Shown here one piece after another: positions 42,743 to 51,622 of a DNA stretch of 64,000 nucleotides (position 1 is the stretch's first letter; the number at the start of each line of letters is the position of its first letter). A program made the translations under genes and the position numbers. The notes under the pieces were generated by a model, which worked only from the letters and a program-made list of their open reading frames with translations, was not told the origin of the DNA and made no database searches. Source of the DNA: Microseira wollei NIES-4236 (GTDB lineage Bacteria; Cyanobacteriota; Cyanobacteriia; Cyanobacteriales; Aerosakkonemataceae); NCBI RefSeq assembly GCF_020521235.1, contig NZ_BLAY01000003.1, positions 1 to 64,000 of the forward strand, in the 5' to 3' direction.

Positions 42743-42895
42743 ATGAGCGAACTGAAAGAAGTTTACAAAGCGATCGCGCCAGCATTCCAACAGCAACTAT
42801 CCCAAGAATATCCCGCTGAAAAAACCTACGTATCGGCGCAAGAAATAGCAGATAAAATCCAAACCAAAAACCAGCAAAAGCCGGATAAAACATAA
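42743..42895 (+). CDS. Small protein, 50 residues
   Basis: ATG 42743 to TAA 42895, preceded by AGAGGTGGTG. Reads MSELKEVYKAIAPAFQQQL, SQEYPAEKTYVSAQEIADK and ends NQQKPDKT. It is hydrophilic and helical; coding composition and the ribosome site suggest it is real. I do not recognise a family. Two 42-bp direct repeats follow it. Confidence 0.5.
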   Translation: MSELKEVYKAIAPAFQQQLSQEYPAEKTYVSAQEIADKIQTKNQQKPDKT

Positions 42896-42946
42896 AATAA
42901 CTCTGGCAAAAATAACTGGGGCAGGCAGGATGCCCACCCCACAAAA

Positions 42947-43030
42947 ATAGAAAATTTCTTGTGGGGTGGGCGTCCCGCCCCCCCTTGAATAGAAAATTTC
43001 TTGTGGGGTGGGCGTCCCGCCCGCCCTTCA
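42947..43030 (+). repeat. Two 42-bp direct repeats
   Basis: Units starting at 42947 and 42989 share ATAGAAAATTTCTTGTGGGG and GTGGGCGTCCCGCCC. The GTGGGGTGGGCGTCCC words are the complement of GATGCCCACCCCAC-type words at 14510, 15525 and 42930, a dispersed cyanobacterial repeat that can pair with the copy just upstream. Confidence 0.75.
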
Positions 43031-43093
43031 AACGATCTGAACAGAACTTTTGCCAGAGGTCTAAAAATTAAAGAGGTAAACGCCATAAACGAC

Positions 43094-43936
43094 ATGCAAA
43101 ACGCTGACAAAGTAGCCGCAACAGCCGTGCGCCAACGGTTCGCAGAACAACATCCAGATGATTGGCAAATACTTAACAAAATTGGCAAAGATGAAGTTGC
43201 AGTTTACTTTGGTAGCTGCGACCGAGTAGAAGATATTCTGCACTGTCTGGATGTACCAGTAACTATGAACCCGGATGCCAAGAAACTAGAAGCAAAAATT
43301 ATTTTTGTAAACTGCTTTGGTTCCTACCACCAAGATTTAATTTCCCATCTGGCGCGACAGGTGGAAGCTTCAAAGTGGCTGGTAAGTTCCGACTGGGCTA
43401 ATGGTCACTTGATGGCGAAGGCGTTTCCCAACAAGGTGCAGTGGACCTGGCGTTCCACAGGCGATTAAGTTATCGCTGTAGAACCAAGTTTAAATAGCCT
43501 GTGGTCGGAAGTCGTCGTACTGGGTGCAGAACCCCAATGGTGGTTAGAAAGCAGCAGCCATCCCATCGAAGTGCTGAACTTTGAGAAAGTACGGATAGAA
43601 GCAGCCAGTCACGAGCTATTGGTACGCTACAACGCGCCCGTCGTTGCGGTAAGCTTTGATGGGGGCAAAGGGCATGTGTTCCACGTCATTAGCCACTTTT
43701 GGTGCAAGCGAAGTCGCACCCCCACACCCCGCCACCAAGCCTCCTGCACCGACTTCCTCAAAACTGGCATGAAATTAAGCGATGAAGGCGTCGAAAAAGT
43801 TCTGCATCAAGCAGGCATCAAGCCAGATACGCTAAACTTTGCTCAGAGCCAAAGTGCAGCCACCTCGACAGAATTAGTAGCCCAACTCTGTGTCCGTGCA
43901 GTCACCCATCAGAAATCTGTCGCCCATCACCTGTAG
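43094..43936 (+). pseudogene. Unknown gene split by one in-frame stop
   Basis: From ATG 43094 the frame reads MQNADKVAATAVRQRFAEQH, then VYFGSCDRVEDILHCLDVP, FVNCFGSYHQDLISHLARQV, WTWRSTGD and meets TAA at 43466-43468. The same frame then stays open for about 155 codons: VIAVEPSLNSLWSEVVVLG, AEPQWWLESSSHPIEVLN, VSFDGGKGHVFHVISHFWC, ending VTHQKSVAHHL at 43936. Both halves look protein-like, so a single nonsense change (or read-through) explains it. About 280 codons in all. I do not recognise the family; kptA follows 68 bases later. Confidence 0.65.
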
Positions 43937-44004
43937 TATAATATAAAACAACGACTGGCGTGTAACTTGCACGCCAGCGTTCAATAAACTATAAAAATTA
44001 GCTT

Positions 44005-44556
44005 GTGAACGATACTCGTTTAGTTAAAATCAGCAAATATCTCAGCAAACATCTACGGCACACACCGGATCGAATTGGTCTTAAACTTGCTGAAGGTGGC
44101 TGGGTTAGAGTGGATGAACTTTTAGATGCTTGTAAAAAACACAATTTTCCCATTACCCGCGACCAATTAAATGAAGTTGTTGCACGCAATGATAAAAAAC
44201 GCTTTTCATTCGACACGACAGGGGATCGAATTCGCGCTAACCAAGGGCATAGTGTAGAAATTGATTTACAATTGGAACCCGCGATTCCTCCAGATGTGCT
44301 ATACCACGGTACAGGAGAGGGTGCAGTTGAATCGATTCTTAACACGGGTCTTAACAAAATGTCGCGACACCACGTACATCTGTCTAAAGATATAAATACG
44401 GCGCGAACAGTAGGCAAAAGACATGGTCGTCCGGTGGTTTTTGCTGTTAATGCAGCAGCGATGCACGAGGCGGGTTATACGTTTTACTGTTCGGAAAACG
44501 GGGTGTGGCTAGTGGATATGGTATCACCGGAATATTTAGCGATCGCTTCCTCATAA
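44005..44556 (+). CDS. kptA: RNA 2'-phosphotransferase (KptA/Tpt1 family)
   Basis: 183 residues. Tpt1/KptA landmarks are present: LSKHLRHTPDRIGL with the catalytic Arg-His pair, GWVRVDELLDA winged-helix part, KKRFSFDTTGDRIRANQGHS with the next arginine, VLYHGTGEGAVESIL, MSRHHVHLSKDINTARTVG. The enzyme removes an RNA 2'-phosphate with NAD+, forming ADP-ribose 1''-2''-cyclic phosphate; in bacteria its native substrate is unclear, since they lack the intron-joining pathway. Start is GTG. It is the first intact gene of a collinear group extending to the ThiF gene at 48194. Confidence 0.92.
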   Translation: MNDTRLVKISKYLSKHLRHTPDRIGLKLAEGGWVRVDELLDACKKHNFPITRDQLNEVVARNDKKRFSFDTTGDRIRANQGHSVEIDLQLEPAIPPDVLYHGTGEGAVESILNTGLNKMSRHHVHLSKDINTARTVGKRHGRPVVFAVNAAAMHEAGYTFYCSENGVWLVDMVSPEYLAIASS

Positions 44557-44589
44557 CAACCACCACAGCAAGCATAACTAAAATAAATT

Positions 44590-45795
44590 ATGTTCTCAGC
44601 ATTTGGCAACAACGACGACAATTCAGCAAAAAACAACCCGCAAAACCGAGGCTTATTGGGCGCTGGTTGGCGACCTTTAAACCGAGAACTTAACTGGGAA
44701 TATTTGTTCCACCTCGCCACTAACGATACTTGGGAACTCTCCCATAAAGCCCTCGATTTAATCAGCGATATTGGCGATGCTTTGGGGCGCAACCAATATT
44801 CTTGGTGGGCTAATATACTCAATGTCTTTTCTGACGATACCCGCTACCACATTGATGAATTTTGGAATTTCATTACCCCCGAACCACCAATCCCAGATTA
44901 TCGCTACAGAGACGTTCTGTGTACCGAAACGCCTATAGTTCAATTAGTCAGCCGCGACAGCATTCCCATTGATTACGTACTCAACAAATTGCGGGAAATT
45001 ACAGTACTCAAAGTATTGGAATTATTAGGGCGTCCGGATTTAATTACTCAGTCTTGTTTGGAGCGACATTTTTACTATCCCGTCGAGCGGTTTGTTAGCT
45101 GGAATCGTCTCGAAACATTAGGCACGGTTTATGCCTATTGGTCAAAATATCAAGTTTGGCTGCAAATCGAAACCTACGAAAAAGGACGCCGCTGGTATAG
45201 CCTAATTTCCCAGGATTTAGCCCCGCTGATTAACAAAGCGACTTACAATATGGCAGTTATTCTCAGCGGTTACAAATGCCGTGTCGGACAGGTTAACAGT
45301 CAATATCCAATTCGGTCATTTCCCGATGAAATTCAAAGCTTTACCGACAAAGTTCAACAAGCAATTTTAGACCAAAATCAGCTAGCCGTTTTAGTACATG
45401 GAGAACCCGGAACTGGTAAAACAGCCTGGACGCAAGCTGTAGCTAAAGAAATTTTAGTACCGCTGGGATTTGTGATTTTTATCCTCGATCACGATGCAGT
45501 GCAAAACTTTGTTCCACCAACTTACTTGCAGCGGGTTTGCATCATTATCAACGAAGCCGATAACTTAGCTCAAAACCGAGCCAGCGAAGCCGCTCAATAC
45601 AGTAACAAAACCGAACATATTTTGAGTTTGTTAGATGGAACCGTGTACCAAAGCGTAATTGAAGAAGGAGGGATTCAAGAACAGCAAAAATTCGTCGTGT
45701 TGATGACTTGCAACACAACTGAACGATTAGATCCGGCAGTTTTACGAAAAGGTAGAGTTGATTTTATATGCGAATTTAATCATAAATTTGTTTAA
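44590..45795 (+). CDS. AAA-type ATPase with altered Walker B
   Basis: 401 residues. Residues 1-250 are a helical region with several Trp/Tyr-rich stretches that I cannot assign. The ATPase domain has Walker A GEPGTGKTAW (about 273-282), Walker B reading RVCIIINEADNLA with Asn in place of the usual Asp before the catalytic Glu (near 315), sensor 1 in VLMTCNTTERLD and an arginine finger in VLRKGRVDF. It ends soon after the domain, without a clear lid. ATP binding is likely; hydrolysis may be weakened. It starts 33 bases after kptA and precedes a 77-residue gene by 36 bases. Confidence 0.83.
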   Translation: MFSAFGNNDDNSAKNNPQNRGLLGAGWRPLNRELNWEYLFHLATNDTWELSHKALDLISDIGDALGRNQYSWWANILNVFSDDTRYHIDEFWNFITPEPPIPDYRYRDVLCTETPIVQLVSRDSIPIDYVLNKLREITVLKVLELLGRPDLITQSCLERHFYYPVERFVSWNRLETLGTVYAYWSKYQVWLQIETYEKGRRWYSLISQDLAPLINKATYNMAVILSGYKCRVGQVNSQYPIRSFPDEIQSFTDKVQQAILDQNQLAVLVHGEPGTGKTAWTQAVAKEILVPLGFVIFILDHDAVQNFVPPTYLQRVCIIINEADNLAQNRASEAAQYSNKTEHILSLLDGTVYQSVIEEGGIQEQQKFVVLMTCNTTERLDPAVLRKGRVDFICEFNHKFV

Positions 45796-45831
45796 GGAAA
45801 AGTCATTTCCCAACAATAAAATAATGGAGGT

Positions 45832-46065
45832 ATGGTAAGAACGTACAAATATGTAGGCGCGGATGACATTCAACTGAAAGTAGCGGGTTTCCCAGTCGGT
45901 ACGCGAATTAAGTCAGTTCGCGACCTTGAAACTTGGCTCGCTCAAACCAAGCAAAAATCAAACAATTGGGGAATAATTGCAGCAACTTTCGTAATAGATG
46001 AAGAAGGTTATCTTCGCATCGCAGACCGCCACTCTGAGGATGAGCGACAAAATTATGTAAATTAA
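45832..46065 (+). CDS. Small protein of the AAA/ThiF cluster
   Basis: 77 residues, ATG 45832 with GGAGGT immediately before. Reads MVRTYKYVGADDIQLKVAG, then VRDLETWLAQTKQ, IIAATFVIDEEGYLRIADRH and ends SEDERQNYVN. From memory, relatives continue past RIADRRSEH for some 60 more residues; if so, this copy lacks the C-terminus. Not recognised as a named family. Its position between the ATPase and the GNAT gene, with close spacing, suggests co-expression. Confidence 0.7.
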   Translation: MVRTYKYVGADDIQLKVAGFPVGTRIKSVRDLETWLAQTKQKSNNWGIIAATFVIDEEGYLRIADRHSEDERQNYVN

Positions 46066-46069
46066 TCTT

Positions 46070-46567
46070 ATGCTCCCACTCGACATCCGACCCATACAAC
46101 CAACTGATGTTCCCTTTCTTTGGGAAATGTTGTATTTATGTATTTACATACCTGAAGGGGCAGTTCCACCTTCAAAATATGAAATACTGAATAATCCTGA
46201 CATTGCCAAGTATGTCAAAGAATGGGGACGCTCGGAAGATAAAGGATATATTGCTGTCGATTCTAAAAAAGGTGTTTCAATTGGATGCGCTTGGTTTAGA
46301 CTGTTTAATAGTGCCAATAAAGGCTATGGATATATTAACGACACAACACCTGAGTTGAGCATAGCAGTTTTACCAGAATATAGAAACCAAGGGATAGGCA
46401 ATCAATTAATCATCTGCTTATTAGAAGAAGCAAAGGTTAGTGGTTATGCAGCAATCTCGCTCAGTGTTGACTCGCATAATCCCGCTGTTTGTCTTTATCA
46501 AAGACTTGGATTTAAGCAAGTCGGTATTTCAGGAACGTCATGGACTATGAAAGTCGATTTAACTTAA
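46070..46567 (+). CDS. GNAT-family N-acetyltransferase
   Basis: 165 residues. It opens MLPLDIRPIQPTDVPFLWEM, typical of GNAT proteins, has IAVLPEYRNQGIGNQLI as the acetyl-CoA pyrophosphate loop (R/QxxGxG) and ends LYQRLGFKQVGISGTSWTMK, the common fifth-strand motif. The acceptor (protein N-terminus, amine or toxin-like target) is unknown. It begins four bases after the 77-residue gene, so it is almost certainly co-transcribed with it. Confidence 0.87.
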   Translation: MLPLDIRPIQPTDVPFLWEMLYLCIYIPEGAVPPSKYEILNNPDIAKYVKEWGRSEDKGYIAVDSKKGVSIGCAWFRLFNSANKGYGYINDTTPELSIAVLPEYRNQGIGNQLIICLLEEAKVSGYAAISLSVDSHNPAVCLYQRLGFKQVGISGTSWTMKVDLT

Positions 46568-46610
46568 GAACAATTAAGTTACGTTGATATTGATTAAATC
46601 AGGAGATGTT

Positions 46611-47462
46611 GTGACAGATATCCGCAAGCTAATAAATCAAATCGCTGCACAAGAAGCGCAGCTTCATCATACTCAGTTCCTCGCGCCTTGCGTGCGCAGC
46701 GGTTTTGTCCGCACCAAAGTATCTGGAATTATCTGCACTTTTACACCCAAACCCCGCAACTTTGAAGGCTGGGGAATCTTTCAACCTATCAGCGTTCCCA
46801 GCCAGAGTCAAGGAACGAGTATTGCTGAATTAGTTGATGAACCCAACTTGCCGCAATTGGCAGAATATCTCAAGTTACTTCCGGCAATGCGCTTGCGATT
46901 AGCTTATAGTTTGCAAGGCAAAACTTGGCTGGCTTATCCTATTAATGAATCTGATGCTAAACAGCGCATAGGTATTGCTAAGCCAGTTGCGGTAAATTTA
47001 GTGACGGAAGGAGTAGCATTTGAGTGCGCGATCGCGCGCTACGATGGACACACCTTCTGGTTTGAAGAACTCGACCGTCGCGCCGATCCAATCGTAGCCG
47101 AAAACCTGCGCCAAGCATTCAAAAAACAAACCCCGACGCCAGAATTACGCTTCAAAGGCATTACCCCAGAAATGCGTACCGCCTACGATTTGGCAACGCA
47201 ACGGATAGCAAACTGGCAGCAAAAACGTGACGAGAAGCGCCTAGCAGCCGCCTTAAAGCAAGGTGGCGGCAATTTAGAAAAATTTAGCGATCGCACCGAC
47301 CACTGGCTAGTAGAATGGACAACCGCTAACGGCGAACATCACACTTCTGCCATTACTAAAAATGACCTCACAGTCATCAGTTCTGGTATTTGTTTAAGCG
47401 GACGCGATCGCGACTTCGACTTGCAATCTCTAGTCGGCGTCATTGAGAATTTCAGATTTTAG
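46611..47462 (+). CDS. Unknown protein of the AAA/ThiF cluster
   Basis: 283 residues from GTG 46611, which has AGGAG six bases upstream; the earlier TTG (46584) lacks a ribosome site. Segments: TDIRKLINQIAAQEAQLHHT, GIICTFTPKPRNFEGWGIFQ, LPAMRLRLAYSLQGKTWLAY, FWFEELDRRADPIVAENLRQ, LRFKGITPEMRTAYDLATQR, then a beta-rich end HWLVEWTTANGEHHTSAIT, LQSLVGVIENFRF. A central helix with many K/R/E looks like a coiled coil. I do not know the family. It sits between GNAT and ThiF, so it may be a substrate-handling or carrier protein of that pathway. Confidence 0.72.
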   Translation: MTDIRKLINQIAAQEAQLHHTQFLAPCVRSGFVRTKVSGIICTFTPKPRNFEGWGIFQPISVPSQSQGTSIAELVDEPNLPQLAEYLKLLPAMRLRLAYSLQGKTWLAYPINESDAKQRIGIAKPVAVNLVTEGVAFECAIARYDGHTFWFEELDRRADPIVAENLRQAFKKQTPTPELRFKGITPEMRTAYDLATQRIANWQQKRDEKRLAAALKQGGGNLEKFSDRTDHWLVEWTTANGEHHTSAITKNDLTVISSGICLSGRDRDFDLQSLVGVIENFRF

Positions 47463-47558
47463 ATTGCAGATTGCAAATTTGAAATCTAAAATCTGCAATC
47501 TGCAATCAAATTAATTCCTTCAATCTCAAATCGGCAATCTGAAATCTGCAATCAAATT
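47463..47558. repeat. AAATCTGCAATC repeats
   Basis: Contains TTTGAAATCTAAAATCTGCA followed by several CTGCAATC words and a complementary GATTGCAGATTGCA, making a hairpin. It shares words with 380-455. It separates the unknown gene from thiF. Confidence 0.65.
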
Positions 47559-48194
47559 ATGTCCATCTTCTTCCACGAACAACTTTATCGCACATCTGAA
47601 GTGATGGCGAAAATAAAAGACTTCCCAGTAACGGTATGCGGTGCGGGTGCATTAGGCGCGAATATCACCGAAAGTCTCGCCAGATCTGGCTTTGGGAAAC
47701 TTAAAGTAATTGACCGCGATCGCATCGAAGAACGCAACCTTTCTACCCAACCTTACTATCGCTCAGATATCGGTGCAATGAAAGCCAAAATGCTGGCAAA
47801 TTCCCTCTACCGCGCCTTGGGAGTTAATATAGACGCACAATCGAAAGAACTAACCGTCGCCAATTCCTCACAACTGCTGCACGATAGTTGTTTAATTATC
47901 GACACTTTTGATAACAGCGTTGCCCGACTGGCTGTAAAAGATTATTGCGAAACTGCCAACCTGCCTTGCTTGCACGTTGGATTAGCCCCTGACTACGCTG
48001 AAGTAATCTGGAATCAAGTTTATCGCGTCCCTTCACCCGCCAACGATGATGTCTGCGACTATCCCCTCGCACGCAACTTGGTAACCCTAACCGTCGCCGT
48101 TGCTTGTGAAGTTACTATCGCCTTTGTTTCTTCCAAACAGCAACAAAGTTACACCATAACCCTAGCCGACTTGGCGATCAAGTCATTCACCTAG
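47559..48194 (+). CDS. ThiF/E1-like adenylyltransferase
   Basis: 211 residues. The nucleotide-binding site reads VTVCGAGALGANITESLARSG, then KVIDRDRIEERNLSTQPYY and RSDIGAMKAKMLANSLYRAL, matching the GxGxxG, Asp and R/N.. motifs of ThiF, MoeB and E1 enzymes. The segment CLIIDTFDNSVARLAVKDYC is the usual second Rossmann part. There is no CxxC zinc site after it; a single Cys (DDVCDY, about residue 166) remains as candidate catalytic cysteine. No ubiquitin-like carrier is recognisable, though the neighbouring small proteins are candidates. It ends the KptA-to-ThiF group. Confidence 0.87.
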   Translation: MSIFFHEQLYRTSEVMAKIKDFPVTVCGAGALGANITESLARSGFGKLKVIDRDRIEERNLSTQPYYRSDIGAMKAKMLANSLYRALGVNIDAQSKELTVANSSQLLHDSCLIIDTFDNSVARLAVKDYCETANLPCLHVGLAPDYAEVIWNQVYRVPSPANDDVCDYPLARNLVTLTVAVACEVTIAFVSSKQQQSYTITLADLAIKSFT

Positions 48195-48220
48195 CTATTC
48201 TTGTCAGACTGGCAAGCTAG

Positions 48221-48300
48221 CCATTAGCCATTAGCCATTAGCCATTAGCCATTAACCATTAGCCATTAGCCATTAGCCATTAGCCATTAGCCATTAGCCC
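48221..48300 (+). repeat. GCCATTA heptamer tandem repeat (STRR)
   Basis: Eleven and a half copies of GCCATTA with one ACCATTA variant, i.e. the complement of the TAATGGC repeat at 29369-29411. The rest of 48195-48514 holds no gene; ACCCTGTAGT..ACTACAGGGG (about 48330-48369) can form a hairpin after the ThiF gene. Confidence 0.88.
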
Positions 48301-48514
48301 GATCTATAGCTTCTCCCTCTCCCTCCGAGAGACTAAAAACCCTGTAGTATGCATGGCAACTACAGGGGTAAAATGACTGCTTTCGTTGTTATCTCAAGTT
48401 GGTTTAATGACCTTTCGCTAAAAGTGTTTAGCTTCACCAGGGTTTTCCGCTGAGAAACTTCAGTTTTGGCTACAGGGAGGGAATTTAACTCGAAATAGGG
48501 AAGCTGTTACGATT

Positions 48515-48823
48515 TTAGTAACGAGGTTGACGGGCACCCCGGTTATTGTTACCCCAGCTACCAGAAGGTTGCCTTCTGTCTTCGCGGGGCTTAGCTTTAT
48601 TAACTTTAAGCTCTCGGCCCATCCACTCGGCTCCATCAAGCGCTTCAATCGCGGCTGTTTCTTCAGCATCGGATCCCATTTCCACAAAACCAAAGCCGCG
48701 AGAGCGACCTGTTTCGCGGTCTGTGGGGATCTGGACCCGTTTCACGGTTCCGTACTCTGAAAAAACGTCGCTTAAATCTTGTTGGGAAACCTTATATGAC
48801 AGGTTGCCTACGTAAATCGACAT
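48515..48823 (-). CDS. RRM RNA-binding protein (cyanobacterial Rbp type)
   Basis: 102 residues from ATG 48823 with GGAGAGAG upstream. One RRM domain: RNP2 SIYVGNLSYK at the start and RNP1 GRSRGFGFVEM near residues 40-50. A short Arg/Gly/Asn-rich tail (REDRRQPSGSWGNNNRGAR) follows. Cyanobacterial Rbp proteins of this kind bind mRNA, are often cold- or stress-regulated, and some direct mRNA to thylakoids. Stands alone; the ORF extends in frame to 48889 but the family starts at MSIYVGNL. Confidence 0.92.
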   Translation of the reverse strand: MSIYVGNLSYKVSQQDLSDVFSEYGTVKRVQIPTDRETGRSRGFGFVEMGSDAEETAAIEALDGAEWMGRELKVNKAKPREDRRQPSGSWGNNNRGARQPRY

Positions 48824-49459
48824 TGACTCTCTCCAAATCAGACGGACATGTGAATAATTTTGATTCGGAGAGCCGCCTTTCCATACCAACTGTCAAGACT
48901 GAAAAAAACACTGCACCGAAATCAAAAACTGATTAGTAGTTTAGCACAGAATCTCTTGGTTAGGGCAAATCTTTTATAGCAAATTTCTATTTTGATCATA
49001 AACCCAACGGTAGATTTCTTTTGATCCCGTTAAAAATTTCTGGCTTAGCTATGTCTACAATAAGGCTTGAGGGAGAAAAATATCAATACAGATGGGCTAA
49101 AAACCTTTTAACGCAAGGTATAGAGCGTTTTTTGGCTGGGGGCGATTGCAGGAGTTTGCCTACGCGCCCCACTGCCACAAAAGCCCTTGCCCTAAGTTGC
49201 AAAATAATTGCTTCTATGTGGTTAAACTTCTGCCTTACCAAGTCGAGTAAATGCCACCTGGTAAATATTCCCATTAAAGTTAAGTTCTGGTTAATCAAGA
49301 GAAATTTTGTTATGACTCTATAAATCTACCTTTTGGGGGATGACGATCGATCTGTCATGTGTTCTTCACATAATTTGACCGTGGCGACGCAAAATCAGCT
49401 AAGATTATTAAAGAATTATTACACATAAACTGACCCATTCCTTGCCCTTAAAAGGTTCT
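48824..49459. other. Gene-free spacer between rbp and typA
   Basis: About 636 bases carrying the long leader of the Rbp gene on one side (such leaders are usual for cold-regulated Rbp genes) and the typA promoter region on the other. A 100-codon frame at 49021-49323 has no family character and I do not support it. No repeat of the types seen elsewhere is apparent. Confidence 0.45.
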
Positions 49460-51250
49460 ATGACCCTCCCCATTCGCAACGTCGCCATCATCGCCCACGT
49501 CGATCACGGCAAAACAACCCTCGTTGACGCCTTACTCAAACAATCCGGCATCTTCCGCGAAGGGGAAGAAGTCCCAACCTGCGTCATGGACTCAAACGCC
49601 ATTGAGCGGGAACGCGGCATTACAATTTTGGCTAAGAACACAGCAGTCAAGTACAAAGAAACCCTAATTAATATTGTAGACACTCCCGGTCACGCCGATT
49701 TTGGCGGCGAAGTCGAACGAGTGTTAGGCATGGTCGATGGCTGTATCTTAATTGTCGATGCCAACGAAGGCCCCATGCCCCAAACCCGGTTTGTACTGAA
49801 AAAAGCCCTAGAAAAAGGACTGCGCCCCATTGTCGTCGTTAATAAAATCGACCGACCCCAAGCCGACCCCTACGGCGCTATCGATAAAGTATTAGATTTG
49901 TTCCTAGAATTAGGCGCAGACGACGACCAGTGCGAATTTCCCTATCTATTTGCGTCCGGTTTATCAGGTTACGCCAAAGACAAGCTAGACGACGAAGGCA
50001 AAGACATGCAGCCTTTGTTTGAAGCGATTCTGCGCCACGTACCGCCGCCAGTAGGGGATGTCAATAAACTGCTGCAACTGCAAGTCACGACCTTAGACTA
50101 TTCCGACTACTTGGGTCGGATTATTATCGGTCGCATCCACAACGGTACGATCAAAATGGGTCAACAAGCCGCGTTGGTTAAAGAAACCGGCGAAATCGTC
50201 AAAGCCAAAGTCACCAAATTAATGGGCTTTGAAGGGTTAAAGCGAATTGAACTCGCAGAAGCGACGGCGGGAAATATCGTCGCAGTAGCTGGTTTTGCCG
50301 ATGCGAATATCGGGGAAACCATCACCTGTCCCGACGAACCGCAAGCGTTACCGCTGATTAAAGTCGATGAACCGACCTTGCAAATGACCTTCTCGGTAAA
50401 CGATTCGCCGTTTTCAGGACAGGAAGGGCAATTTGTCACCTCGCGACAACTGCGCGATCGCCTAATGCGAGAATTAGAAACCAACGTCGCCCTCCGCGTC
50501 GAAGAAACCGACTCCCCCGATAAATTCCTCGTCTCCGGACGCGGCGAATTGCACCTGGGTATCTTAATCGAAAACATGCGCCGCGAAGGCTACGAGTTCC
50601 AAGTCTCCCAACCCCAAGTTATCTACCGCGAAGTCAACGGACAACCCTGCGAACCGTTTGAGTTTCTGGTATTAGACGTACCCGAAGACAGCGTCGGCGG
50701 ATGCATCGAACGCCTGGGACAGCGCAAAGGCGAAATGCAAGACATGCAAGTCGGCGGTAACGGACGCACCCAGCTAGAATTTGTCATCCCCGCCCGTGGT
50801 TTAATTGGTTTCCGGGGCGAATTCATGCGCCTGACCCGCGGCGAAGGCATCATGAACCACAGCTTCCTCGACTATCGCCCCCTCTCTGGCGAAGTCGAAC
50901 TGCGTCGCAACGGCGTGTTAATCGCTTTTGAAGAAGGAGTTTCCACCTTCTACGCCATGAAAAACGCCGAAGACCGAGGCGTATTCTTCATCACTCCCGG
51001 TACTAAAGTTTACAAGGGCATGATCGTTGGAGAAAACAATCGCCCCCAAGACCTAGACCTCAACATTTGCAAAACCAAGCAGCTAACCAACCACCGCGCC
51101 TCCAGCGGCGAAGAATTGGTGCAGTTGCAAGCCCCAGTAGAAATGAGCCTAGAGCGTGCTTTGGAATACATCGGATCCGATGAATTAGTCGAAGTAACGC
51201 CCAAGTCCATCCGCTTGCGGAAAATGGCGAAAAAGTTAGCGAAGCGCTAA
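49460..51250 (+). CDS. typA: Ribosome-associated GTPase TypA/BipA
   Basis: 596 residues from ATG 49460, preceded by AAAAGG; a TTG at 49442 adds six residues. GTPase motifs: G1 [11 protein letters not shown], switch I RERGITI, G3 [12 protein letters not shown]4 [10 protein letters not shown] and a later FASGLSG. Elongation-factor-like domains II, III and V follow, with the BipA-specific C-terminal domain ([42 protein letters not shown]). It is a translational GTPase that helps ribosome assembly and stress adaptation. Stands alone. Confidence 0.96.
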   Translation: MTLPIRNVAIIAHVDHGKTTLVDALLKQSGIFREGEEVPTCVMDSNAIERERGITILAKNTAVKYKETLINIVDTPGHADFGGEVERVLGMVDGCILIVDANEGPMPQTRFVLKKALEKGLRPIVVVNKIDRPQADPYGAIDKVLDLFLELGADDDQCEFPYLFASGLSGYAKDKLDDEGKDMQPLFEAILRHVPPPVGDVNKLLQLQVTTLDYSDYLGRIIIGRIHNGTIKMGQQAALVKETGEIVKAKVTKLMGFEGLKRIELAEATAGNIVAVAGFADANIGETITCPDEPQALPLIKVDEPTLQMTFSVNDSPFSGQEGQFVTSRQLRDRLMRELETNVALRVEETDSPDKFLVSGRGELHLGILIENMRREGYEFQVSQPQVIYREVNGQPCEPFEFLVLDVPEDSVGGCIERLGQRKGEMQDMQVGGNGRTQLEFVIPARGLIGFRGEFMRLTRGEGIMNHSFLDYRPLSGEVELRRNGVLIAFEEGVSTFYAMKNAEDRGVFFITPGTKVYKGMIVGENNRPQDLDLNICKTKQLTNHRASSGEELVQLQAPVEMSLERALEYIGSDELVEVTPKSIRLRKMAKKLAKR

Positions 51251-51260
51251 ACGCGAATTT

Positions 51261-51382
51261 TATAGCGGTTTGCACCCCTATGAGGTACACCGAAAGAATG
51301 CAATAGCGGCAGCATTAATGCTGCCGCTATTGCATTCGAGAGCCACTGTGGCTCTGCTTCACTCGAAAAGCAATCCGCTGTA
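51261..51382. repeat. Nested palindromic element, second copy
   Basis: Outer ends TATAGCGGTTTGC and (complement) TACAGCGGATTGC; the inside has GCAATAGCGGCAGCATTAAT and its exact complement, plus a second hairpin AGAGCCACTGTGGCTCT. It shares both outer and inner words with 11236-11388. It lies ten bases after the typA stop. Confidence 0.75.
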
Positions 51383-51406
51383 ACCAGGGTGGGCAACGCC
51401 CTTGGG

Positions 51407-51437
51407 CCCCCGCAACCTGCTTCAGGTTAGCGGGGGC
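51407..51437 (+). terminator. Terminator-like hairpin
   Basis: CCCCCGCAACCTG and CAGGTTAGCGGGGG pair with a short TTC-type loop, giving a strong GC stem downstream of typA. No long T tract follows. The remainder of 51251-51622 has no gene and should hold the promoter of the polysaccharide locus. Confidence 0.55.
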
Positions 51438-51622
51438 TTCGTACTATAAAAGCATTTAAAAATCTGTATCCTAGATAACAATTTTCAAAACTTTGCATAA
51501 AAGCCGCAAAATAGCCGGAGAGTATTAAAGATTGAGTGAAAACAGTGTTTCCCTCATAGCAACAGGAGCGAACTCTTAATTAGTATAGACAAGAAATTAG
51601 CTAGCGACGGTAGGGAAGTAAG

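Noticed and set aside
49021-49323. A 100-codon plus-strand frame before typA.
   Set aside because: No family, no ribosome site, and an overlapping minus frame is equally open; likely leader or promoter DNA.
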